Shown: positions 24,946 through 33,207, counted from the stretch's first letter. The stretch is 37,930 bases of DNA from Burkholderiaceae bacterium (GCA_013360485.1 JABWBN010000013.1:1-37930); one strand, 5' to 3'. Numbers and translations are program-made. The notes: a model not told the origin generated them from the sequence alone.

Positions 24946-24971
24946 GTTGCGCCCCCGGCGCGAAGGGTTCA
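24946..24971 (-). promoter_or_regulatory. Predicted ECF sigma promoter P3 (TGAACC-N14-CGCAAC)
   Basis: On the minus strand TGAACC (24971-24966) and CGCAAC (24951-24946) are spaced by 14 bases. The site is 78 bases before the repeat-protein ATG. The flanks match P2 further (TTGAACC before, GGGCGCAACCCATG at the end). Confidence 0.78.
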
Positions 24972-25035
24972 AACAATCTTCGTCCCCGACCCCGGCGCCT
25001 TCAGGCGCCCTTGCGCCCGGGCGCCAGACCGTCGT

Positions 25036-25896
25036 TCAGCGGCAATCGCCCTGCGGCGAGGGCCTGAAGCAGAAGTCCGCCGTCAGGCTCGACGACTCCC
25101 AAGGCACCTGCACCCGTGCGGTGGCCTCGGCCACACCGACACGTACGCGCTTGAACAGTTGCTCGATCGGCAGCCCGGGGGTGTCCAGGTGCTCGAGCAA
25201 GTACTTGGTATAGACGCTGTGCGACCCTGCCGGGTTGTCGAGCGCCACGCCGTTGGGCGAAGTGGAGAACGCGATCATCGTCCCCATCGGCGCATCCAGC
25301 GCGGCCAGCCCGGGCGGCGTGGACCCGCGAAACTTGAGCCTGCGCCCGTCCGGCCCCACGATCACGCCACCGGCGAAGGGGTTGACGCGACAGGCGTCGA
25401 GCACCACCACGTTGATCCCGTGCGCAATCGCACCAAGCCGCTCGACGAAAGCGCCGACGTCCACGCCCTGGCGCGCGATGTCGTCCTCGGTCTGCGGATT
25501 GGCGTCCACAGGCAACAGGAAATTGCGCCCGCGCCACTGGACGCCATGACCTGCGTAAAAGACCAATCGGACCCGAGCCCGCGGCGCCCGCAGCGAAAAC
25601 TCGCGCAGGCCTTCGATCAACTCACGCAGCGACGTGTCCTCATGCAGACCAACGGCGTAGCCCATGGCGCGCAGTCGCGCGGCAACGGCCTTGGCATCGT
25701 TGATCGGATTCTTCAATGGCGCGGCCTTGTAGGCCGCATTTCCGATCACGAGCGCGATGCGCTCGGGATCTCGGGCCGCTGCGGCAAGCCGCGGCAGCGC
25801 GCCCGTGGCTGCCCCCGCAATCGTGGCGGCGATCGCGCCCAGAACGCTCCGGCGATCGACGCTCTCTTCCGACGAGACCATCCGCGACGCGTTCAT
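25036..25896 (-). CDS. Exported caspase-like protein (peptidase C14)
   Basis: This 286-aa protein has a caspase/metacaspase fold domain (about 45-270). The catalytic pair is visible as His117 in FYAGHG and Cys169 in LDACR. The N-terminus holds a twin-arginine-type signal (DRRSVLGAIAATIAGAATG, residues 14-32), so it is probably exported folded through Tat. It is 18 bases downstream of the anti-sigma gene and belongs to the sigma/anti-sigma operon. A role in proteolytic signalling, for example on the anti-sigma factor or on secreted subunits, is possible but not shown. Confidence 0.87.
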   Translation of the reverse strand: MNASRMVSSEESVDRRSVLGAIAATIAGAATGALPRLAAAARDPERIALVIGNAAYKAAPLKNPINDAKAVAARLRAMGYAVGLHEDTSLRELIEGLREFSLRAPRARVRLVFYAGHGVQWRGRNFLLPVDANPQTEDDIARQGVDVGAFVERLGAIAHGINVVVLDACRVNPFAGGVIVGPDGRRLKFRGSTPPGLAALDAPMGTMIAFSTSPNGVALDNPAGSHSVYTKYLLEHLDTPGLPIEQLFKRVRVGVAEATARVQVPWESSSLTADFCFRPSPQGDCR

Positions 25897-25914
25897 TGCA
25901 GTGCCCGCCGGTTC

Positions 25915-26529
25915 CTACTCGCGCGGGGGCAGGCCGGGCGCCAGTGATGCCGCCTGCAGGATCGGTCGACCACGCAGGCGCTCGAGTGCCTGCGCCTGCG
26001 TACCGGGCGCCACGCGAACGTAGTAGTCGCCCAGTTGCCCTGGGCCGCCGACGATCTGCCCGCCGATCTCGACGAGGAACATGCGGATGTCCACCTCCTT
26101 CGCATCAGGTGCGAAGTTGAGCTTGAGCAATGGTCCTTCGTCCGCCTGTACGGCTCGCAACGCGCGAAGCTCCTGCGCGTCGTCGCGCTCACCGAGCAGG
26201 CTGACGATGACACCGCCCTGCACTGCAACGACGGCAAAGGCCGCCAGTGCCGTGGCCGGGCGCATGCCCAGGCTGGCAACGAAGGAGCCGATGCGCTCGG
26301 ACCATGTCGGTCGGTCGCCCCGGATCCGCTTCATCGCCTTGTCCAGCCCGATCGTCGCGGGCACGCGCGGTGCACCCTCGAGCATGCGTTCGCGCAGCGA
26401 CTGCTGCCACTTCAGTTCGGCATCGGCCTGGGGATGCCGCGACAGGTAGTCCTCGACCCAGGCGCGATCGGCGTCGCTCAAGGTGCCGTTGACAAACCAC
26501 GGCAGCAGTTCGTCGAAGCGCTCGTTCAT
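25915..26529 (-). CDS. Membrane anti-sigma factor
   Basis: This 204-aa protein has a cytoplasmic N-terminal helical domain (1-75) starting NERFDELLPWFVNGTLSDAD, typical of anti-sigma domains. It lacks the His/Cys zinc ligands of ZAS proteins. One membrane span follows (about 90-113) and then a periplasmic domain of about 90 residues with IGGQIVGGPGQLGDYYVRV. Its ATG overlaps the sigma gene stop as ATGA, the standard arrangement of an ECF sigma factor and its inhibitor. The longer frame upstream is sigma-gene shadow. The periplasmic domain presumably senses the release signal. Confidence 0.87.
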   Translation of the reverse strand: MNERFDELLPWFVNGTLSDADRAWVEDYLSRHPQADAELKWQQSLRERMLEGAPRVPATIGLDKAMKRIRGDRPTWSERIGSFVASLGMRPATALAAFAVVAVQGGVIVSLLGERDDAQELRALRAVQADEGPLLKLNFAPDAKEVDIRMFLVEIGGQIVGGPGQLGDYYVRVAPGTQAQALERLRGRPILQAASLAPGLPPRE

Positions 26530-27110
26530 GCTGCCGCCCCGGCGGTGTCGCCTTCGCTGCCCAGCAACCGCTGCAGGCAGCCCTTGATCTTCTGCCGCGC
26601 GTGGAACAGGCGCGTCTTGACCGTCCCTTCGGGGCAGCGCTGGACCTGCGCTACCTCGGCGAGTGACAGGCCTTCGAAGAACACGAGGTGCATGCACTCG
26701 CGATGCTCCTCGGACAGGCGGCCCATGCAACGCTGGACGCCCTCGGAGCGCTGCTTGGACGCCAGCTGGGTGTAGCCGTCCGGCGTGTCGGCGGCGACCG
26801 TTTCCGCGATGTCATCGAGCTCGTCGTGGGCCTCGTCGGGTCGACGCGCCCGGTAGACCATCAGCGCCTTGTTGCGGGCAATCCCGATCAGCCAGGTGCT
26901 GAACTTCGAATCCCCGCGAAAGCGTGCGGGGTGCCGCCAGACTTCATACATCGCATCCACCACCACTTCCTCTGCGCGCGCGTGATCGTTCAGCATGTTC
27001 AGCACATAGGCGTAGACCTTGCGGCTGAATGCCGTGTACAGATCGCGAAACGCAGCCTGGTCTTCCTTGCCGATCCGTGCCAGAAGCTCCATGACCCGGG
27101 CGTTGTCCAT
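26526..27110 (-). CDS. ECF-type RNA polymerase sigma factor
   Basis: This protein of about 194 aa is a sigma-70 group IV factor. Region 2 (about 18-85) has FRDLYTAFSRKVYAYVLNML and the AEEVVVDAMYEVWRHPARF -10-binding segment. Region 4 (about 125-185) has LAEVAQVQRCPEGTVKTRLFHARQ as helix-turn-helix. There is no extra C-terminal domain. ATG 27110 is preferred, although no strong ribosome-binding site is seen; ATG 27092 is an alternative. Its own upstream region carries the predicted promoter P4, so it is probably autoregulated and controls the repeat-protein, ompA-like and small secreted genes. Confidence 0.9.
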   Translation of the reverse strand: MDNARVMELLARIGKEDQAAFRDLYTAFSRKVYAYVLNMLNDHARAEEVVVDAMYEVWRHPARFRGDSKFSTWLIGIARNKALMVYRARRPDEAHDELDDIAETVAADTPDGYTQLASKQRSEGVQRCMGRLSEEHRECMHLVFFEGLSLAEVAQVQRCPEGTVKTRLFHARQKIKGCLQRLLGSEGDTAGAAA

Positions 27111-27237
27111 GACGGCGGCGGTAGTGGCGTGGTTGTGAAGTATCGCGCGTCCACCTCTGCCGCCGTTACTGGGCAAGACCTGTATCGACGCACGGACACC
27201 ACGCCCTGCGCGTCGGCATCGGACATGTCGGAACTGA

Positions 27238-27263
27238 GTTGCGCCAAATCGCGCGCTGGTTCA
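27238..27263 (-). promoter_or_regulatory. Predicted ECF sigma promoter P4 (TGAACC-N14-CGCAAC), autoregulatory
   Basis: On the minus strand TGAACC (27263-27258) and CGCAAC (27243-27238) are spaced by 14 bases. It lies 127 bases before the sigma-factor ATG, so a long leader is predicted. The outer flanks differ from P1-P3, which supports the two hexamers as the core recognition elements. Confidence 0.72.
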
Positions 27264-27333
27264 CTCTTTTGCCACTGCGCGGCCGGCGCGCGGCGAGAGC
27301 GCCAGGCGCGCTTCGCGGCCCTGCTGCGCAGGT

Positions 27334-28689
27334 CTACTTGCGCCGCACGAACAGGAAGTCGCCGCCCTCGTGCCCGGCCATGCGGATGTCGGCGAACTGA
27401 GGCAGCTGCTCCGAGTTGAGTGCAACCGGCCGGCGCAGCTCCGCAAACAGCGAGGTCGCGTCGAGGACGCCGCGGTTCGACGCCAGCACGCGCAGCAGCG
27501 CGGCAGCAAACGGCGAGTGGCCACTGCCTCCGGAGTCGGCCACCGGTTCGAGGCCGCCCGAACTCAGCACCTGCCTGGACTTCAACCGGGCCATGCGCTC
27601 CAGGTGTTCCTGGCCGCGCCCGAGTTTGAGCTCCGCGCCCCGCGTCAGCGTGCCTGAGAAACAACTGTCGGCCACGACCAGAACATGCCTGGACTTGAGC
27701 GCACGCAACGTGTCGCGCACGGTGTCGTTGGAGACCCACTGGGTGCGCCGGTTCGGCTGGGCATCGATAGGCAGCCAGTAGCCCTTGTCGGCCTCGGTGT
27801 CCAGCGAGCCGTGCCCGGCGTAGTAGATCAGCAGGTTGTCGTTCGCGCGCAAGCGGTTGCGGTACTCATCGAGCACGTCGACGATCTGGTCCCGCGTGGC
27901 GTTGACCAGTGCGGTGACCTCAAACCCATACTGGGCAGCCAGCAGATCACCGACGGCCCGCGCGTCCTTCACGGCGGTGTCCAGCCGCTCGAGGTGCTTG
28001 TAGGCGTCGTTGCCGATCACCAGCGCGTGATAGCGCCCGAGTGATGCCACATCGACCGGCGCCAGCGCATCGCCCGGCGCGGCCGATGCGGACACGGCCG
28101 GTTTGCCCGCATTGGCGGCCAGTGCGATCTTCTTGTCCAGCGCAGGGCTCGGCTCACGTGCAGCCGCAAGCCGGTAAGAAGCCTCGGCCTCCGCAGTGCG
28201 CCCGAGGGTGAGCAACAAGTCGCCGCGCGCGACCAGCAGCCTGGGCTCCTGCGGCCGGGTCTTCAAGGCCTTGTCGCAGGCAGCCAAGGCGGCCTCGCCC
28301 GTCAGCCCCAGGCACCGCGTCTGCGCCAGCGCAAACTCGTCATCGGGCCTGGACGCCTGCGCCGCGCGACTGCGTGCAACCCAAGCCGCTTCGTCGGCCA
28401 GACCCTGCACCTCATGCTCGCGCAGTCGCAGCCGCGCATCCGATGGCTGATGCTGCCGTGCATCCTGCAGCACACGCAGCGCTGCGGCGTAGTGCCTCGA
28501 CGCAACCCAGGCATCGACCAACGCGATGACCTCGCCCGCATTCGCACCCGCGATCGCTTCTCGGCATGCCGGACTCAGCTGCTCATTGCCGTCTGCCTGG
28601 CACGCGCTGAGCCCGGCGCCATGCGCCGGCACCGCGCATGCCGCGACCACGAGCCAGGCCGAAACCAGGAATGACCGCCAATCGCTCAT
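27334..28689 (-). CDS. Exported TPR/caspase-like protein
   Basis: This 451-aa protein has a signal peptide (1-25), a helical TPR-like region (about 50-190, repeated A/L-rich helices such as EPRLLVARGDLLLTLGRTAE) and a C-terminal caspase domain (about 218-450). Catalytic residues are His293 in YYAGHG and Cys343 in DSCFSG. The domain ends with a GGDFLFVRRK strand. It is the second caspase-like gene within 3 kb. It is 24 bases downstream of a lipoprotein gene and directly upstream of the sigma promoter P4. It may be periplasmic or surface-associated. Substrates are unknown. Confidence 0.87.
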   Translation of the reverse strand: MSDWRSFLVSAWLVVAACAVPAHGAGLSACQADGNEQLSPACREAIAGANAGEVIALVDAWVASRHYAAALRVLQDARQHQPSDARLRLREHEVQGLADEAAWVARSRAAQASRPDDEFALAQTRCLGLTGEAALAACDKALKTRPQEPRLLVARGDLLLTLGRTAEAEASYRLAAAREPSPALDKKIALAANAGKPAVSASAAPGDALAPVDVASLGRYHALVIGNDAYKHLERLDTAVKDARAVGDLLAAQYGFEVTALVNATRDQIVDVLDEYRNRLRANDNLLIYYAGHGSLDTEADKGYWLPIDAQPNRRTQWVSNDTVRDTLRALKSRHVLVVADSCFSGTLTRGAELKLGRGQEHLERMARLKSRQVLSSGGLEPVADSGGSGHSPFAAALLRVLASNRGVLDATSLFAELRRPVALNSEQLPQFADIRMAGHEGGDFLFVRRK

Positions 28690-28713
28690 GTATCACGCAC
28701 CCCCGCCGTGTGG

Positions 28714-29514
28714 CTAGTAAGACCTGTGCGAGCCGGGCTGCTTCTTGTGCAGGTCGGGATCGAATGCCCAGTCGCCCGAGGGCAGGCGGATGACACCGAA
28801 CAGGTAGCGGCGTGCAATCGGCCGGTAGGGCGGCTGCTCAGCCGTCAGCAGGGCTTCGAGTCGACGCTGCGCCTGATCGATCCCCGCAACCACAAGGTTG
28901 CTGCGCCGAGCCAGGTCCTGCGCATAGGTCACCACATGCGTTTCGTCAGCCGACAGACGGGCATCGCGCGCCAGCACTGCCATCACCTGAGACTCGCGTC
29001 GCAGGGCATCGAGGTCGGCAATCACCGCCGGCAGACCGGCGCGCAGGTTGACGCTGGCATCCGGAACCTCGCGCGCATACCCGAGATGCTCCGCACTGCC
29101 CTGGAGGGCGCGAGTCAGCCCGTAGCCCGCACCCGGCCCATCGGGCAGCAACTTCGGATCGACCGCGTGCAGCACGTGGCCAGCATGCAGCTTGACACTG
29201 GCGATGTTGCGTGCGCCTTCGACGGCATAGGTGGCATGCTCCGCAGCGACTGTTGCCTCCATGCGCGCGACGTCGAGCAGCCCCTTCTGCCCTGGCGTAT
29301 CCGGCCAGGCTGTCAGCGCATGGCCAACGTGGGTGTGCGCCATCGTCGGCAGCTGGATGCTCACACATGCGGGCAAGATCAGCGCGCACGCCACCACGGC
29401 AGCGGTCAGGTGCCACGCCGCTGACCGGCGGATGCGGCGCGGCTGGCCATGTGCCCGAGCCGAAAGACTCGCATGAGCTGCCGACAATCCCCCGTGCCGC
29501 CGATTGCGAATCAA
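28714..29514 (-). CDS. Putative lipoprotein, His-containing, unknown function
   Basis: This protein of up to 266 aa has a long basic N-region and a hydrophobic segment ending in a lipobox-like LILPAC (Cys50). The mature part opens with MAHTHVGHALTAWPDTPGQ, which is rich in His and resembles a short conserved block in uncharacterised exported proteins. The rest is helical (Ala/Leu/Arg-rich). The open frame starts at TTG 29514 with no good ribosome-binding site, so the true start is uncertain. It is followed after 24 bases by the TPR/caspase gene, so the two are probably co-transcribed. No ECF promoter element is visible upstream. I do not recognise the family. Confidence 0.68.
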   Translation of the reverse strand: MIRNRRHGGLSAAHASLSARAHGQPRRIRRSAAWHLTAAVVACALILPACVSIQLPTMAHTHVGHALTAWPDTPGQKGLLDVARMEATVAAEHATYAVEGARNIASVKLHAGHVLHAVDPKLLPDGPGAGYGLTRALQGSAEHLGYAREVPDASVNLRAGLPAVIADLDALRRESQVMAVLARDARLSADETHVVTYAQDLARRSNLVVAGIDQAQRRLEALLTAEQPPYRPIARRYLFGVIRLPSGDWAFDPDLHKKQPGSHRSY

Positions 29515-29692
29515 GGTTTACCCCACCGCGCTGCCCAACATCCGTGCAAGCATAGGACTCACCAGCGGCCGGGCGCAACACCGCGCCCCCCCTGGGCTGG
29601 CCTGCTCGACGCTCATGGCTCCGGTTAGCTGCGCGTCGTTTGACCGGCGTCAATGAGTGCCGATTCGTGGCCGAGTCGAGTGCCCAAAACGG
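29515..29692. other. Intergenic region between the tRNA terminator and the lipoprotein gene
   Basis: I see no gene here. A plus-strand CGCAAC occurs near 29573, but it has no TGAACC 14 bases upstream and no gene in the right direction. The promoter of the minus-strand lipoprotein/caspase pair should lie here, but I cannot place it. Confidence 0.4.
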
Positions 29693-29727
29693 CAACGGGC
29701 TAGCCCCTTGTGGGAGCTAGCCCGTTG
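29693..29727 (-). terminator. Rho-independent terminator of tRNA-Pro
   Basis: A perfect 12-bp stem (29693-29704 with 29716-29727) lies just after the tRNA 3' end on the minus strand and is followed by CCGTTTT. Confidence 0.8.
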
Positions 29728-29734
29728 ATTTCTA

Positions 29735-29811
29735 TGGTCGGGGTGGCGGGATTCGAACTCGCGACCCCTTGCACCCCATGCAAGTGCGCTACCAGGCTGC
29801 GCTACACCCCG
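29735..29811 (-). tRNA. proL: tRNA-Pro (anticodon GGG)
   Basis: The 77-nt cloverleaf has acceptor arms CGGGGTG and CACCCCG, a D-loop GTAGCGCAGCCTGGTAGCGC, and the anticodon stem CTTGC/GCAAG enclosing ATGGGGT (anticodon GGG, codon CCC). The T-arm carries GTTCGAATC. The genomic strand encodes ACCA at the 3' end. It lies 33 bases beyond the MerR-like gene at the end of the translation cluster. No integrase or duplicated 3' end is nearby. Confidence 0.97.
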
Positions 29812-29823
29812 ACGAAGCTGCGC

Positions 29824-29829
29824 ATTATA
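29824..29829 (-). promoter_or_regulatory. -10 box TATAAT of tRNA-Pro
   Basis: On the minus strand a perfect TATAAT ends 12 bases before the mature tRNA 5' end. The -35 region is not consensus. A small hairpin (AGCCCG/CGGGCT) just upstream could end the MerR-like gene transcript. Confidence 0.65.
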
Positions 29830-29844
29830 GCCCGACTTCCCGGG

Positions 29845-30279
29845 CTATACCGGTTGCAGCAAGGTGCGGATCGACAAGAGCTCGGCGCGCAGTTGCGTCG
29901 GCGACAGTTCCAGAACCTCTGGCAGCGGGATCAGCGGGCTGGCGAGCTCGGGTGCCTGCGGCTCATCACCCACCGGGGCGTCGGCATCGATGAACTCGTT
30001 GTCGTCGGCCGGCGCGCGTGCCAACGGCTGCTCGACGAGCTTGTTGCGCGCACCGCTGATGGTGAAGCCCTGATCGTAGAGCAGCTCGCGGATGCGGCGG
30101 ATGAGCAGCACCTCGTGGTGCTGGTAGTAGCGGCGGTTGCCGCGCCGCTTCATGGGCTTGAGCTGGGTGAACTCCTGCTCCCAGTACCGCAGCACGTACG
30201 GCTTCACGCCGCACAGCTCGCTGACCTCACCGATGGTGAAGTAGCGCTTGGCGGGAATCGCGGGAAGCGGTTTCTCCAT
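29845..30279 (-). CDS. MerR-family transcriptional regulator
   Basis: This 144-aa protein has an N-terminal winged helix (residues about 14-80) with YFTIGEVSELCGVKPYVLRY and the RRGNRRYYQHHEVLLIRRI wing, both MerR signatures. An acidic, unconserved C-terminus of about 55 residues has no clear effector or metal-binding motif. This short MerR-type gene commonly follows ihfA in beta- and gammaproteobacteria. ATG 30279 is chosen over the TTG at 30288. Targets are unknown. Confidence 0.88.
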   Translation of the reverse strand: MEKPLPAIPAKRYFTIGEVSELCGVKPYVLRYWEQEFTQLKPMKRRGNRRYYQHHEVLLIRRIRELLYDQGFTISGARNKLVEQPLARAPADDNEFIDADAPVGDEPQAPELASPLIPLPEVLELSPTQLRAELLSIRTLLQPV

Positions 30280-30313
30280 TGAAATCAACGGCGTGCGCGG
30301 GCAAAGTTAGACT

Positions 30314-30676
30314 TTACTCGAACTCGCCGTCGAAGGGCGTGTCGCCCTGCACAATCGCTTTCAGCTTGTGACTTGCATGAAACGTCACCACGTTTCGTGC
30401 CTTGATCGGGATCGCCTCGCCCGTGCGCGGGTTGCGCCCGGGCCGTGGCGCCTTGCGCCGGATGTTGAAGTTGCCAAAACCCGACAACTTGACGTCGTCG
30501 CCCTGCACCAGGGTGCCGTGGATCAGCTCGAAGAAGGCTTCGACCATGTCCTTGGACTCGCGCTTGTTGAGCCCCAGGCGCTCGAACAGCAGCTCGGAGA
30601 GCTCGGCCTTGGTGAGCGTCGGCGTCTCCAGCGACGGCAGGATCACGCGGTCAACCTTGTTGTCATCCATGCTCAT
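30314..30676 (-). CDS. ihfA: Integration host factor subunit alpha
   Basis: This 120-aa HU/IHF-family DNA-bending protein has [21 protein letters not shown] at the N-terminus of the fold, [17 protein letters not shown] in the central sheet and the signature [14 protein letters not shown] with the Pro that intercalates into DNA. It lies 30 bases after pheT, its usual position in proteobacteria. The first 15-20 residues and the acidic tail extend beyond the E. coli protein (99 aa). ATG 30670 is an alternative start. Confidence 0.95.
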   Translation of the reverse strand: MSMDDNKVDRVILPSLETPTLTKAELSELLFERLGLNKRESKDMVEAFFELIHGTLVQGDDVKLSGFGNFNIRRKAPRPGRNPRTGEAIPIKARNVVTFHASHKLKAIVQGDTPFDGEFE

Positions 30677-30706
30677 GTGTCCATCATCGCTGCATGAATG
30701 GGGCGA

Positions 30707-33130
30707 TCAACCCCTCAGACGCGCGCCCACGGCGCGGCCGGCACGGTTCACCGCGGCCTTGACCACATCGTCGATGCGCTCGTCGGTCCAGTTCGCCGCG
30801 GGGTCCAGCAGCTCCAGCCGCACGGCCATGCTGCGCTCGCCCGCCGCCATGTCGGTCACCGCGCCGCTTGGGCGAAACACGTCGAACAGCGTGGCCGAGC
30901 GCACCCAACCGCCCGGGTCGGCCCGCAGCGCCTGCACCAGCGCGTCGTGGGTGGCGGCCTCGGGCACCACCAGCGCCACGTCGCGCCAGGCACTCTGGTG
31001 CCGTGCAATCGGCTCGAAAGCGGGCACGTCACGGGCCAGCACGGCGTCGAGATCGACTTCGAACAGCACGGGCGCATGCGGCAGCTCGTAGGCCTGGCGC
31101 CACCGCGGGTGCAGTTCACCGATGACGCCGATCTCGCGCCCATCGCAGCGCACGCGTGCGCTGCGCCCAGGGTGCAGGGCCGGGTGCTGCGCAGGCTCGA
31201 AGGTCAGCGCGCGCGGCGCCAGCAGTGATTCCAGGTCACCCTTGAGATCGTAGAAGTCGACCGCGCGCTCGCGGCTGCCCCATTGCAGGGCATCCGCCGC
31301 GCCATAGGCCAGCGCTGCCAGCTTCATGGGTTGGTGGATGCCGGCCACGGTGGCATGCGTGTCGGTCACCTGCGCATCGCGCCGGGCGACACGCCCGAGC
31401 TCGAACACCCGCACACGGGTGGCCTTGCGCGCCAGGTTGTGCCGCAGCACCTGGATCAGGCTGCCGACCAGGCTCGAGCGCATCACCGCCAGGGGAGCGG
31501 CGATCGGGTTGAGCACCCGGATCGGATCGGAGTTGCCGGCCAGTTCGGTTTCCCAACGCTGCTCGACGAAGCTGAAGTTGATGGTTTCCTGATAGCCCAG
31601 TGCGGCCAGACTGCGCCGCACCGCGTGCGCGCTGCGACGTGCCTCGGGCAGCGCCTGTGCCGTCACGGCGGCCAGTGGCGGAGCGGGAGGCAGGCGGTCG
31701 TAGCCGATGACCCGGATCACTTCCTCGATGAGGTCTTCTTCGATGCGGATGTCGAAGCGCCAGCTCGGTGGTGTGACGATCAGCCTGCCTGGCTCTTCGC
31801 GCAATTCCAGCCCCAGCCGACGCAGCACGTCGGCGCACTGCGCCTGCGGCAACGGCATGCCGATCACCTTCGCGGCTCGATCGACACGCAAGGTCACCGG
31901 CTCGGGTTGCGGCATCGCCACCGGCTGGTCATCCATCGGGCCCGGCTCACCGCCGCAGATCTCGAGGATGAGGCGCGTGATGTGCTCGATGTGCTCCACA
32001 GTGCGCGCGGGATCGACACCACGCTCGAACCGGTGGCCGGCATCGGTGGCGAAGTTGTAGCGCCGCGAGCGGCCGGCGACCGCGTCAGGCCACCAGAAGG
32101 CCGCCTCGACGTAGACGTGGCGGGTGCCGTCGGATACCGCCGTGGCCTGGCCGCCCATGATGCCGGCCAGCGACTCCACGGCCTGCGCGTCGGCGATCAC
32201 GCCCACTTCCTCGTCGAGCTCGACGGTGTTGCCGTTGAGCAGCTCGAGCGTCTCGCCGCGGCGAGCCCAGCGCACTACGAGTTCGTCGTGGATCTTGTCC
32301 AGGTCGAAGATGTGGGTCGGACGGCCGTACTCGAACATCACATAGTTCGAGATGTCCACCAGCGCATTGACCGAGCGCTGCCCGCAGCGGGCCAGCCGCT
32401 CGACCATCCAGGCTGGCGTGCGGGCCTTGGGATCGATGTGGCGGATGATGCGACCGGAGAAACGCCCGCACAGGTCGCGCGCCTCGATGTGCACCGGCAG
32501 GCGCTGGTCATGCCGGGGCGGCACCGGTTCGATCAACGGGGCCACCAGGGGCGCACCGGTGAGCGCGGACACCTCCCGTGCAATGCCCTGGACCGACAGC
32601 GCATGCGCGAGATTGGGCGTGAGCTTGAGCGTGAAGACCGTGTCGTCCAGGCGCAGCAGATCGCGCACATCGGCGCCCGGTGTCGCGTCGGCGGTGAGTT
32701 CGAGCAAGCCGCTGTGGTCGTCCGCCAGGCCCAGTTCACGCGCCGAGCACAGCATGCCCTGGCTTTCGACGCCGCGCAGCTTGCCCAGCTTGATGTTCAG
32801 CGGCTGGCCATCGTCACCGGGCGGCAGTTGCGCGCCGACCACTGCCAAGGGCACCTTGATGCCGGCGCGCGCGTTCGGCGCGCCGCAGACGATCTGCAAC
32901 GGGCCATCCTTCGAGTGGGCGCCGGCATCCACACGGCACACCCGCAGGCGGTCTGCGTTGGGATGGGGCTCGGCCTCGACGATCTCGGCCACCACCACGC
33001 CGCTGAATGCCGGCGCAGCCGGTCGCAGCTCTTCGACCTCCATGCCGGACATGGTGAGCAGATCGGCCAGGGCCTGGGTGTCCAGCGGCGGGTTGCAGAA
33101 CTCGCGCAGCCAGGATTCGGGGAATTGCAT
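30707..33130 (-). CDS. pheT: Phenylalanyl-tRNA synthetase beta subunit
   Basis: This 807-aa protein starts MQFPESWLREFCNPPLDTQA at ATG 33130. It contains the EMAP-type tRNA-binding domain (about 40-155), the B3/B4 editing region, a B5 domain, the catalytic-like core and the C-terminal FDX-ACB anticodon-recognition domain ending at the stop. It pairs with PheS as an alpha2-beta2 enzyme that charges tRNA-Phe. A longer open frame into the spacer and pheS is not coding. The 77-base gap to pheS is repetitive in GTGCG-like units, and no strong ribosome-binding site is seen. Confidence 0.96.
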   Translation of the reverse strand: MQFPESWLREFCNPPLDTQALADLLTMSGMEVEELRPAAPAFSGVVVAEIVEAEPHPNADRLRVCRVDAGAHSKDGPLQIVCGAPNARAGIKVPLAVVGAQLPPGDDGQPLNIKLGKLRGVESQGMLCSARELGLADDHSGLLELTADATPGADVRDLLRLDDTVFTLKLTPNLAHALSVQGIAREVSALTGAPLVAPLIEPVPPRHDQRLPVHIEARDLCGRFSGRIIRHIDPKARTPAWMVERLARCGQRSVNALVDISNYVMFEYGRPTHIFDLDKIHDELVVRWARRGETLELLNGNTVELDEEVGVIADAQAVESLAGIMGGQATAVSDGTRHVYVEAAFWWPDAVAGRSRRYNFATDAGHRFERGVDPARTVEHIEHITRLILEICGGEPGPMDDQPVAMPQPEPVTLRVDRAAKVIGMPLPQAQCADVLRRLGLELREEPGRLIVTPPSWRFDIRIEEDLIEEVIRVIGYDRLPPAPPLAAVTAQALPEARRSAHAVRRSLAALGYQETINFSFVEQRWETELAGNSDPIRVLNPIAAPLAVMRSSLVGSLIQVLRHNLARKATRVRVFELGRVARRDAQVTDTHATVAGIHQPMKLAALAYGAADALQWGSRERAVDFYDLKGDLESLLAPRALTFEPAQHPALHPGRSARVRCDGREIGVIGELHPRWRQAYELPHAPVLFEVDLDAVLARDVPAFEPIARHQSAWRDVALVVPEAATHDALVQALRADPGGWVRSATLFDVFRPSGAVTDMAAGERSMAVRLELLDPAANWTDERIDDVVKAAVNRAGRAVGARLRG

Positions 33131-33207
33131 GATCGGTCGGTGTGCGGTGTGCGGGTCGACGGAGTCGAACGGGTGCGTGCGGATGCGTACAGATGCGACG
33201 CGTGCGG

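Noticed and set aside
29573-29578. Fifth CGCAAC near the lipoprotein gene as an ECF promoter
   Set aside because: No TGAACC at the required distance (AGGAC-like instead) and it points away from any gene.
29735-29811. tRNA-Pro as an integration site of a genomic island
   Set aside because: No integrase, no repeated tRNA 3' end and no composition break; it sits in its usual place after ihfA.
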